DNA of 64,000 bases, taken from contig CAVSNH010000003.1 of NCBI GenBank assembly GCA_963729275.1, positions 434,001 to 498,000 on the forward strand, read 5' to 3'. Under the pieces are notes generated by a model. The model saw only the letters and a list, made by a program, of their open reading frames with translations, did not search any database and was not told the DNA's origin. This document shows positions 16,992-24,383 of this stretch, piece by piece. A program made the position numbers and the translations under genes. Each line of letters starts with the position of its first letter. Within the stretch, counting starts at the first letter, position 1. Origin of the DNA: CAVSNH01 sp963729275 (lineage in GTDB: Bacteria; Actinomycetota; Acidimicrobiia; Acidimicrobiales; RAAP-2).

Positions 16992-18644
16992 TCAGTCGCC
17001 CACGGGGCTCGTCGGCCGGGGCTCGGCATCGGGCGGCTGGCTGGTGTCGATGCCGAAGAGCCCGACCTCCCTCCCGAGGTCCTCGGGAACCTTGGTCGGC
17101 GTGTCCCGGTTGAGGGTCTCGCCCCGGAAGAAGGCCGGCCGCACGGCGGCGAAGGACAGGACGAGGACCACGCCCACGAGGAGGGTCAGGAACTCGATGA
17201 CGAACACGCCGCCGATGTCCCAGTGGGGCCAGAACTGCAGGTGCCAGCTGGTGTAGCTGTTGCCCGGCCCCCAGTAGTACCAGAGGTTGTAGCCGAGGAT
17301 GCCCCAGAGGATGGCCCACCCGAGCAGGGGCAGGATGCCCCGCAGCCACAGGCTGCGGGCGCTCTCGCCCAAGGTCTTGCGGTAGTACCAGAAGCACGAG
17401 AGGCCGGTGAGGCCGTAGTAGAAGGCGATCATCACGCCCAAGGCGGAGACCGAGTCGGAGATGACAGTGCCGGCCGAGATGTAGTTGAGCCCCACGTACA
17501 GGGCGATGGACACCAGCCCCATCGCCACGGTGGACACCGTGGGGGTGAGGAACCGCTTGTGGATGCGGGCGAACGACGAGGGGATGGCCTTGTAGACGCC
17601 CATGGCCAAGGTGGTGCGGGCCGTAGGCAGGATGGTGGTCTGGGTCGACGCGGCCGCCGAGCTCAACACCATGAGCAGCAACAGCTTGCTCAGGAAGGTG
17701 CCGAACCCGGACGTCCCGAAGATGGAGGTGCCCAGAATGGAGAGCACGTCGCCTTCGTGGGCGGTGTTGCCGAGGCCGATCCCCGCCGTGCCGATCCCGG
17801 CGTAGGACTGCACCGAGAAGATGACGAGCACGTAGGTCACGAGCAGGATCACCGTCGAGATGACGGCGGCCCGACCGGGGGTCTTCTCGGGCTCGAACGT
17901 CTCCTCGTTCACCGAGACCGCCGTGTCCCATCCCCAGTAGATGAAGAGCATGAGGACGAGTCCGTTGATGAAGTTGTGCAACCCTTTGACGCCGAACGGG
18001 TTGAGCCAGCTCCACGCCGGCGTGAGGTGGCCGAGGGGTGCCGTCCCGTTGCCGACCTTGACCAGGGCCACGATGGAGAGGATCAGCAGCATGGTCAGCT
18101 CGATCCCGAGCAGGACCTTCTGCATGTTGGCCGAGACCTCGATGCCCACGTAGCAGATGGCGGTCATGACCACGATCCAGCCGATGCCGACCAAGAGCAC
18201 CCACCCACTGGCGGGATTGGCGCCGATGCCGTGGGCCCCGAAGAGCTCGAACCCGTACTGGCCGGCGATCTGGGCCAGGCTGGCCATGACCAGGATGTCG
18301 GCGGCGACGATCCCCCATCCACCGGCCCAGCCCGTCCACGGCCCGAAGGCCCGCGTCGCCCAGGTGAAGGTGGTTCCGCAGTCTGGGTCGGCGTTGTTCA
18401 GCTCCTTGTAGCCGTAGGCGATGAACAGCATCGGGATGAACGCGATGAGGGTCACGATCGGAGCCTGGAGGCCGATGGCCACGACGACAAAACCGAGGGT
18501 GGCGGCCAGGCTGTAGGCCGGCGCCGTCGACGCCACCCCGACAACGGTGCTCGAGATGAGCCCGAGGGCTCCGTGTTTGAGCCCCTTCTCCGGCCGTTCG
18601 GTGGCCGGAAGTTCCGGCTCGGTTGGTGCCGTCACTGTTGCCAC
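16992..18644 (-). CDS. APC-family amino acid permease
   Basis: 550 residues from ATG 18644. A short acidic cytoplasmic tail precedes LKHGALGLISSTVVGVASTA, the first helix with the Gly-rich substrate motif of APC transporters. About twelve hydrophobic segments follow. Typical loop sequence is GYKELNNADPDCGTTFTWAT with FGPWTGWAGGWGIVAADILV. The long length and C-terminal hydrophilic tail are like actinobacterial amino-acid permeases. The substrate cannot be read. It lies 324 bases downstream of the PhnZ-like gene on the same strand, probably with its own promoter. Confidence 0.88.
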   Translation of the reverse strand: MATVTAPTEPELPATERPEKGLKHGALGLISSTVVGVASTAPAYSLAATLGFVVVAIGLQAPIVTLIAFIPMLFIAYGYKELNNADPDCGTTFTWATRAFGPWTGWAGGWGIVAADILVMASLAQIAGQYGFELFGAHGIGANPASGWVLLVGIGWIVVMTAICYVGIEVSANMQKVLLGIELTMLLILSIVALVKVGNGTAPLGHLTPAWSWLNPFGVKGLHNFINGLVLMLFIYWGWDTAVSVNEETFEPEKTPGRAAVISTVILLVTYVLVIFSVQSYAGIGTAGIGLGNTAHEGDVLSILGTSIFGTSGFGTFLSKLLLLMVLSSAAASTQTTILPTARTTLAMGVYKAIPSSFARIHKRFLTPTVSTVAMGLVSIALYVGLNYISAGTVISDSVSALGVMIAFYYGLTGLSCFWYYRKTLGESARSLWLRGILPLLGWAILWGILGYNLWYYWGPGNSYTSWHLQFWPHWDIGGVFVIEFLTLLVGVVLVLSFAAVRPAFFRGETLNRDTPTKVPEDLGREVGLFGIDTSQPPDAEPRPTSPVGD

Positions 18645-18968
18645 GAGTCACTCCCCTGTCTCGTCTGCCAGAGGACGGGAGCCGACCGGTGGGCCGCCAC
18701 ACGCCGTCCAACCGGGGACCGACAGTACTGCGGTACGCCACCATTTGCACCCATTTATCAGGGGCGTTGCACGGCCGGAGCGGTGCTTCGAATTCCGCAC
18801 CGGCGCCATGGCCGTCGAGTCAGGTGACAGTGTGAGGAGTTGAGCGGCGCCCGGGTGCCCTCACCGTCGGGGATTGCCTCATTCGACCCCGAGCACGTCC
18901 GATCGGCGACGAATTCCGCACCGTCCCCCACCCGCTGGCGGCGTCGGCCGCCTCGATCGCTCCAGGGT
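18645..18968. other. 324-base intergenic region between permease and HD-oxygenase gene
   Basis: No gene supported. It holds the likely permease promoter: the stretch around 18730-18760 is the least GC-rich part (CCATTTGCACCCATTTATCA). I could not define -10 and -35 boxes. Confidence 0.4.
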
Positions 18969-19505
18969 TCAGCCGTCCTGAGCGACGCGCCGGTTGGCGT
19001 CACGGAGGGCGCCCACCCAGTGCTCGAGGTCCGGGACCTGGCGGCCCGGTACCTTGGCCGCTTCGTCGGCTCGGCGCAGCGCTACTGCGTCGTCGAAGTT
19101 GGGCAGTCGCCGGAAGCGTTGCGCCTCCTCCGACGTCATCCCACCGCCCTGGAGGATCAGGGTTCGCGTGCTGTCGGCCGACAGGCCGGCACCGTAGGCC
19201 GGGTCGGTGGTCACGAGGAAGCGCTTGGCCGGCACATGTGCCTCGACCAGGTCGGCCACGCGGTCACCGAGGACGGGACGCACGATCTCGGCGCCCAGGC
19301 GGCCGTGTTCTTCGTCGGACCCGAGCCGGTGCCCGACGTCGTGGACCAGGCCGGCCAACGCCAACTCTTCGTCGTCGGGCCGGGCGGCGATGAGCTCGGC
19401 CGCGCACTGGAGGCCGTGGTCGAGGTCCGTGAAGCTGTCGTCGTCCGGTGAGGGATGCCGGCCGAGCTCAGCCAGAAGCTCGATGAGCGCGTCCACCGTG
19501 GTCAT
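18969..19505 (-). CDS. PhnZ-like HD-domain mixed-valent di-iron oxygenase
   Basis: 178 residues from ATG 19505, which overlaps the sulfatase stop (ATGA). The HD ligand set reads LDHGLQC (His30), LVHDVGH (His55-Asp56, His59), EEHGRLG (His67), EAHVPAK (His90) and LRRADEAAK (Asp147). The segments KRFLVTTDPAYGAGLSADS and LILQGGGMTSEEAQRFRRL are those of the phosphonate-operon HD family (PhnZ and relatives), which cleave carbon-phosphorus bonds of alpha-hydroxy phosphonates with O2. No PhnY hydroxylase is visible in the window. Coupling to a phosphonate-monoester-hydrolase-like gene supports a phosphonate role; the substrate is inferred. Confidence 0.82.
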   Translation of the reverse strand: MTTVDALIELLAELGRHPSPDDDSFTDLDHGLQCAAELIAARPDDEELALAGLVHDVGHRLGSDEEHGRLGAEIVRPVLGDRVADLVEAHVPAKRFLVTTDPAYGAGLSADSTRTLILQGGGMTSEEAQRFRRLPNFDDAVALRRADEAAKVPGRQVPDLEHWVGALRDANRRVAQDG

Positions 19506-20938
19506 AGCTCGAGGGACGGGATGCGTCCCACTCCGCCGTTCATGACCAACATGTCGGTGAACGTACGCTCGGTGTGCTGGGCCCGCCAGGTGAGCATGGC
19601 CTGGGCGCCGGCCAGCGCCTGGTCGGAGTCGGCACTCAGGGTCCCCCAGCCCGGGTCGGCGGCCAGATCGATGCCGCGCCACTCGCCGCCGGCCAACTGC
19701 ACGTAGGCCCACTCGTCGCCCATGACGACGGCCAGGTTCATGGACTCGAGACGGCGGTCCCAGGGCCAGGGGTAGGGGCCGAAGAGGATCCGCTCCCACC
19801 GCCAGTCGTACTCCCAGTGGCTCTCGGTCCGCCACCAGGGTGGTTGTTCGCCTCGGACGAACGGCATCAGCGAGACCCCGTCGCTCTGGGTCGGCACCTC
19901 GATGTCCAACGCTTCGCAGAGGGTGGCCAGCAGGTCGACGTTTTCGGTGGGCGACTCGATCACGCCACCATGGCCAGCCGGCTGACGGGGATCGCGCACG
20001 ATGCAGGGGATGTGGTAGCTGGCCGGGAACATGCCGCCTTTGCCCAGCTGTCCCTGGTCCCCGAGCTGCTCGCCGTGGTCGGCCGTGACCACCACGAGTG
20101 TCTCGTCCCACAGTCCGAGTTCGCGCAATGCGGTCCAGACGCGACCGAGCTGGGCGTCGACCTCGGAGACCATTCCGTAGTACTGGGCCCGGATCCGGCG
20201 CATGCCGGCCGGATCGACCGACGTGGCCGGGGCGGCCAAGTTCCCGCAGAAGGGCACGGGCCAGTCGGGCCGGGGGATGGGCTCGCCGACCTCGTCCGGG
20301 TCGTAGGCCACCGACCATTCCCCGGCCGCCGCGTATGGCGGGTGGGGCCGCCAGTAGCTGGCGTGGGCAAAGAAGGGACCGTCCTGCCGGCCCAGCCACT
20401 CGAGAAGGCGGTCGGTGAGGAAGGCGGAGACCCCGTGCTCGGCCGGCCGCTCGGGCTCGGTGGCCAGGGCGGCGTCGCCATCTTCGAACTCGCCGTAGCC
20501 GAGCTCGGCCAGCCAGGCCCGCCAGGCTTCCTGCTCGTCCCCGAGCTCGAGCTCGGCGTCGAGGCCCGGCAACAGGCCTTGGTAGTCGGAAAGCCGGGGA
20601 TCGTCCGGACCATCGGCTTGTCGGGGGTCGACCGACTGGTCGACGTATCCGAACAGCACCGGCTGATATCCGGCACGCCGGCCGGCCCGGGCCAGGTTGT
20701 CGAAGCGGTAGTCGAGCGGCGTCCCGTTGCCGACCACCCGGTTGTTCATCTGGTAGGTGCCGGTGTAGAGACAGGCGCGTCCCGGGCTGCAGGGGGCCGC
20801 CTGGCTGAAATGGCGGGCGAAACGGACCCCATGACGAGCCAGCTCGTCGAGGGACGGCGTGCGCAGGTTGGGGTGGCCGGCCGCCGACAGGCAGTCGCCC
20901 CGGAACTGGTCGACGGTGATGAAGAGGACGTTGAGCAT
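19502..20938 (-). CDS. Sulfatase-superfamily hydrolase resembling phosphonate monoester hydrolase
   Basis: 478 residues from ATG 20938. N-terminal metal Asp10 lies in VLFITVDQFRGD. The formylglycine motif is C50-S-P-G-R54 (Cys-type, needing a formylglycine-generating enzyme not seen here). The C-terminal metal pair is VVVTADHGEQLGD. Stretches YQMNNRVVGNGTPLDYRFDN, GYQPVLFGYVDQSVDPR, YYGMVSEVDAQLGRVW, WRTESHWEYDWRWE and LTWRAQHTERTF parallel the phosphonate monoester hydrolase and arylsulfatase PMH branch. No signal peptide is seen, so it is cytoplasmic. It would release a free phosphonate (or sulfate or phosphate) from an ester for the overlapping PhnZ-like oxygenase. Confidence 0.86.
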   Translation of the reverse strand: MLNVLFITVDQFRGDCLSAAGHPNLRTPSLDELARHGVRFARHFSQAAPCSPGRACLYTGTYQMNNRVVGNGTPLDYRFDNLARAGRRAGYQPVLFGYVDQSVDPRQADGPDDPRLSDYQGLLPGLDAELELGDEQEAWRAWLAELGYGEFEDGDAALATEPERPAEHGVSAFLTDRLLEWLGRQDGPFFAHASYWRPHPPYAAAGEWSVAYDPDEVGEPIPRPDWPVPFCGNLAAPATSVDPAGMRRIRAQYYGMVSEVDAQLGRVWTALRELGLWDETLVVVTADHGEQLGDQGQLGKGGMFPASYHIPCIVRDPRQPAGHGGVIESPTENVDLLATLCEALDIEVPTQSDGVSLMPFVRGEQPPWWRTESHWEYDWRWERILFGPYPWPWDRRLESMNLAVVMGDEWAYVQLAGGEWRGIDLAADPGWGTLSADSDQALAGAQAMLTWRAQHTERTFTDMLVMNGGVGRIPSLEL

Positions 20939-21105
20939 CGCATACGCCCGGGTCGGGCGGCGGCTGCATGGTACCGCCGAGCGCCGGTGGCGCTCATCCG
21001 TCAGCTGACCGGGTGGGTGTCAGCCCGTCGACCCCACGAAATGCCGACGTCTGTGTCGTACTCGTTCGTCGGAAGTGCGCCCGGCCACGAACGGGGCCAG
21101 AATCC

Positions 21106-21133
21106 CTCACCGTCGGTGACATCCGACGGTGAG
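21106..21133. promoter_or_regulatory. Perfect 11-bp inverted repeat just before a small ORF
   Basis: CTCACCGTCGG (21106-21116) and CCGACGGTGAG (21123-21133) are exact reverse complements with a 6-base spacer. The right arm abuts the GAGAGGAG ribosome site of the small ORF at 21146. It could be an operator or an RNA hairpin that masks translation initiation. No T-run follows, so it is not a classical terminator. Confidence 0.5.
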
Positions 21134-21145
21134 AGGAGACGAGAC

Positions 21146-21238
21146 ATGCGTACGAATCCTGGCCCGGCGCCGACCGGCCTGTGCCGCCGGCCGGTGTCGC
21201 CGTCGATCTCCCGAGTCCCGGTCCGGACCGAAAGGTAG
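21146..21238 (+). CDS. Possible 30-residue leader peptide upstream of aldo/keto reductase
   Basis: ATG 21146 follows a strong GAGAGGAGAC site. The peptide MRTNPGPAPTGLCRRPVSPS... ends at TAG 21236-21238, ten bases before the reductase ATG. Pro- and Arg-rich, with no homology recognised. Its stop sits inside the purine-rich region that would serve the next gene, so translational coupling is plausible. It may equally be chance; the strong ribosome site and the hairpin are the only support. Confidence 0.35.
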   Translation: MRTNPGPAPTGLCRRPVSPSISRVPVRTER

Positions 21239-21247
21239 GTCGGCCGG

Positions 21248-22171
21248 ATGGAAACCCGCCGCATCGGCTCGCTCGAGGTCTCTGTCGTCGGCCTGGGCAC
21301 CAACAACTTCGGCCGCAGCATGACCGCCGACCAGGTGCCGCCCGTGGTGGACGTCGCCCTCGAGTCCGGCATCACCTTCTTCGACACGGCCGACACCTAC
21401 GGCGACAGCGAGGAACGGCTCGGCCAGGCTCTCGGCCATCGACGGGACCGTGTGGTGTTGGCCACCAAGTTCGGCAACTCCATCGACGGCGCCCCAGCCG
21501 GAGCCAGCCCCGACTACGTGCGCACGGCCGTGGAGCGCAGCCTGCGACGCCTCGGAACCGACCACATCGACCTCTATCAGCTGCACACGCCGGACCCCTC
21601 GACTCCCATTGCCGAGACGCTCGGCGCCCTCGACGAGCTGATCACGGCGGGCAAGGTCGGCGAGATCGGCTGCTCGAACTTCAACGCCGCCCAGCTCCGC
21701 GAGGCGGCCGCCGCCGCCGACCAATCCGGTGGCCATCGATTCGTGAGCGTGCAGAACCATTACAACCTCCTCCACCGGAGCGACGAGGAGGAGGTGCTGC
21801 CCGAGTGCCGGCGGGAGGGTCTCGCCTACCTCCCCTACTTCCCGCTGGCCAGCGGCCTGTTGAGCGGTAAGTACGCGGCCGGCCAGGCTCCGCCGGCCGG
21901 TACTCGCCTCGAGCGCTGGGGTGATCGGGCGAAAGGCGTCATGACCGAGAGCAACTTCGCGGTCATCGACGCGCTCGAAGGGTGGGCTTCGGACCATGAG
22001 CACTCCGTCCTCGACCTGGCCGTCGCCTGGCTACTGGCCGACCCGGTCATCCCCTCGGTCATCGCCGGCGCCACGTCTGCCGCCCAGGTGCGCGCCAATG
22101 CCGCCGCCGGCAGTTGGCGCCTCTCCGCCGCCCAGCGTTCGGAGATCGACAGGCTGGCACCGGCCGCCTGA
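21248..22171 (+). CDS. Aldo/keto reductase
   Basis: 307 residues from ATG 21248 (METRRIGSLEVSVVGLGTNN). The catalytic tetrad parts are visible: FFDTADTYGDSEERLGQAL (Asp, Tyr), LATKFGNS (Lys) and IDLYQLHTPD (His). GKVGEIGCSNFNAAQL and the NADPH-site LLADPVIPSVIAGATSAAQV complete the TIM barrel. It resembles YajO/Tas-type oxidoreductases acting on aldehydes or ketones. The preceding hairpin and small ORF may control it. Confidence 0.92.
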   Translation: METRRIGSLEVSVVGLGTNNFGRSMTADQVPPVVDVALESGITFFDTADTYGDSEERLGQALGHRRDRVVLATKFGNSIDGAPAGASPDYVRTAVERSLRRLGTDHIDLYQLHTPDPSTPIAETLGALDELITAGKVGEIGCSNFNAAQLREAAAAADQSGGHRFVSVQNHYNLLHRSDEEEVLPECRREGLAYLPYFPLASGLLSGKYAAGQAPPAGTRLERWGDRAKGVMTESNFAVIDALEGWASDHEHSVLDLAVAWLLADPVIPSVIAGATSAAQVRANAAAGSWRLSAAQRSEIDRLAPAA

Positions 22172-22319
22172 CCCGGCGGCCCCGTCATGGGTGGGGCACG
22201 TCGATCCTTTGACCTGGGTAAATGCTGGTATTGAGCCGGCCAGGATGGAAAGCTGACCCGGCCATCCTGTCGACGGACCGACGCCGACCGGTCGACGGCG
22301 CCAGAGCAAGGGGGAAGGA

Positions 22320-23675
22320 ATGACGCAGCCATCGCCCCGACCAACGAGGCCCTCCGGCACCGGACGACCTACCCGGGGCCTGGGCGCCGTCGCCATCCTG
22401 GCCCTCGCCTGCGGCACGGTCCTCGCCGCCTGCTCGAGCTCACCCAGCGCCACCTCGAGCTCGACGACCACGCCGACCGTCTCGAGCGGGGCCAACGGAG
22501 CGAACACGATCGACGTCGGCTCCATTGCCACCATCACGGGCGCGGGCGCAGGCGACTTCGCCTCCTTCATCCCCGGCATGCAGGCCTACTTCGACATGGT
22601 GAACGCCGAAGGTGGGGTGAGCGGGCATCACCTCGTGCTGGCCCACGACCTCGACGACGGCGGGAACCCCACCACCTTCACCCAGCTGGCCCACACCCTC
22701 ATCGAACAAGACCACGCCTTCGCTGTCTTCGTCTCGACCTTCTGGTTCAGCCCGAACATCTTCACCACCACGGGCACGCCAACCTATGGGTACAACGTGA
22801 GCGGCAACTGGGCGGGTCCGGACAACCTGTTCGCCGCCGGCGGGTCGACGCAGGACTATCACGCCATCGCTCCCCCGGTCAGCTATCTCATGAAACGGGC
22901 ACATGCCAACTCGGTGGCCCTCGTCAGCTACGGGCCGGGCATCCCGGCGTCCTACCCGGCATGCAGCACTCTTGGCCAGGACCTGAGGGCAGCGGGCATC
23001 GACGTGAGCTACGAGGACCTCGACGCCTCACTCGGCGGTAACTTCACCTCTGCCGCCCAGCAGATCGCCGCCCATCACTCGAACTTCCTGGTGAGCTGCA
23101 TCGAGGACTCCGACGACATCAGCCTGGCCCGGAACTTGCAGCAGTACGGGGTGAAGATCGGCCAGTTATGGCTCAACGGCTACGACCAGCAACTCCTCGA
23201 CCAGTACCAGAGCCTGATGCAGGGGGTGTACATCGACGCCAACGGGTTCGTGCCCTTCTCGGCCCCCACCCAGTTCCCCGGGAAGTACCCGGGAATGGAG
23301 CTGTACCTCTCGGAAATGCGCAAGTACGAGCCGGGATATGTGACCAATCAGCTGGCCATGCAGGGATGGCAGTCCGCAGCTCTCTTGGCTGAGGGCGTCA
23401 AGTTGGCCGGCTCGCATCCAACGGCCAAGACCGTGATCGCCGCCACCAACCGGGTGACCGACTTCACGGCCGGCGGGGTCTCGGCACCGGTCGACTGGAC
23501 GACTGCCCACACCACCCAGTCGTTCCCCATCTGCCCGTCCTTCGTGCAGGTGAAGGACACCGCCTTCGTTCCCGTGACCACCAGCGGACACCAGGTGTTC
23601 ATCTGCTTTGGCCAACACACCAACCTGCAGGACCCGGTACCGGTGGCGCCTTCTCCGGGAACTCCCGGGACCTGA
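22320..23675 (+). CDS. ABC-transporter solute-binding lipoprotein (branched-chain amino-acid / type-1 fold)
   Basis: 451 residues from ATG 22320 with GGGGAAGGA before it. The signal peptide ends with the lipobox LAAC in ALACGTVLAACSSSPS, then a Ser/Thr linker. The periplasmic-binding fold begins IDVGSIATITGAGAGDFASF, with QAYFDMVNAEGGVSGHHLVL and the long-loop hinge typical of Leu/Ile/Val-binding family proteins. No permease or ATPase gene is adjacent, so it is an orphan binding protein that must work with a transporter elsewhere or act as a sensor. Confidence 0.87.
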   Translation: MTQPSPRPTRPSGTGRPTRGLGAVAILALACGTVLAACSSSPSATSSSTTTPTVSSGANGANTIDVGSIATITGAGAGDFASFIPGMQAYFDMVNAEGGVSGHHLVLAHDLDDGGNPTTFTQLAHTLIEQDHAFAVFVSTFWFSPNIFTTTGTPTYGYNVSGNWAGPDNLFAAGGSTQDYHAIAPPVSYLMKRAHANSVALVSYGPGIPASYPACSTLGQDLRAAGIDVSYEDLDASLGGNFTSAAQQIAAHHSNFLVSCIEDSDDISLARNLQQYGVKIGQLWLNGYDQQLLDQYQSLMQGVYIDANGFVPFSAPTQFPGKYPGMELYLSEMRKYEPGYVTNQLAMQGWQSAALLAEGVKLAGSHPTAKTVIAATNRVTDFTAGGVSAPVDWTTAHTTQSFPICPSFVQVKDTAFVPVTTSGHQVFICFGQHTNLQDPVPVAPSPGTPGT

Positions 23676-23698
23676 CCCGGCGTCGCCCAAGCGGCGGA

Positions 23699-24304
23699 TC
23701 AGCAGGCCTGGCCGACGACGTTGGCCGCGGTACTGACGACGGCCGAGTTCACCGTGGCGATGCTCGAAGATCCGGGTCGGTCGCCGATTCGGTCGTAGAG
23801 CGAGGTCCCGATGTTGGCGGCCGCCGACGGTGGCGGGGGGATCCCCAGTGACCGGGCCAAGGCCAGACTCTGGTAATTGACGAACTCGCAGTAGGCCGGG
23901 GGCGACCCGGGGAACATGCCTCGCCACGAGGCCGTCTGACGGGCGTCGGTCGGCAACTGGGCACGGGCCACGCCTTCGGCCGCGGCGAGGTGAGTGCCGG
24001 CCGGAAAGGTCAGATGCAGGCTGATCACCCGACCGTTGAGCTGCCGGACGTCGGTGAACTCGGGAACGGACTGACCGTTGATGCTCACGGTGGTTCCGTA
24101 GCCTGATTGACCGCCGGCGGTGATCGAAGGGTGGGCACGCACCCAGACCGCAAATGACGCGCCCAGCACGGCCACGCCGGGAGCAACGGTGGTGGACGTC
24201 GACGACCCTCCCGACGAACACGCCGTCGCCGCCAAAGGAAGACAGACAGCCACGACCAGGGCGGCCGAACGCCGGCTGACGACGCTCCTTCTCACATTCG
24301 GCAA
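23699..24304 (-). CDS. Secreted lipoprotein of unknown function
   Basis: 201 residues from ATG 24304. A twin-Arg-containing basic start leads into a hydrophobic stretch and a lipobox-like LAATAC, then a Ser/Thr linker. The mature part (FAVWVRAHPSITAGGQSGYG, SINGQSVPEFTDVRQLNGRV) has no domain I recognise. It has few cysteines beyond the lipid Cys, one mid-protein (AYCEF) and one at the very C-terminus (VGQAC), which could pair. It is convergent with the solute-binding protein gene (23 bases between stops). Confidence 0.65.
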   Translation of the reverse strand: MPNVRRSVVSRRSAALVVAVCLPLAATACSSGGSSTSTTVAPGVAVLGASFAVWVRAHPSITAGGQSGYGTTVSINGQSVPEFTDVRQLNGRVISLHLTFPAGTHLAAAEGVARAQLPTDARQTASWRGMFPGSPPAYCEFVNYQSLALARSLGIPPPPSAAANIGTSLYDRIGDRPGSSSIATVNSAVVSTAANVVGQAC

Positions 24305-24339
24305 CCTAATCGGGCGCGTGCCCGCCGACGGTGATCACC

Positions 24340-24370
24340 GGTCGCCCCCACCCGGTGGGCAGGGGCGACC
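24340..24370 (-). terminator. Hairpin after the first Ig-repeat gene
   Basis: GGTCGCCCC (24340-24348) pairs with GGGGCGACC (24362-24370), and the loop itself contains CACC/GGTG. It lies 14 bases beyond the stop of the minus-strand Ig-repeat gene. There is no clear U-tract, as is common in high-GC genomes. Confidence 0.6.
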
Positions 24371-24383
24371 GACGACCTGCGAC

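Noticed and set aside
16878..18827. Long open frame (over 600 codons) on the plus strand across the permease gene
   Set aside because: It is the antisense shadow of the amino-acid permease; composition is charged and low-complexity, typical of antisense reading in high-GC DNA.
18860..18870. Recurring 11-mer CTCACCGTCGG (also at 10348 and 21106)
   Set aside because: Three intergenic copies are suggestive, but only one forms a palindrome and one has no plus-strand gene after it; with this base composition chance is likely.
22208..22240. TTGACC followed by GGTATT as a sigma-70 promoter for the solute-binding protein gene
   Set aside because: The spacing is only about 14 bases, too short for a standard promoter.
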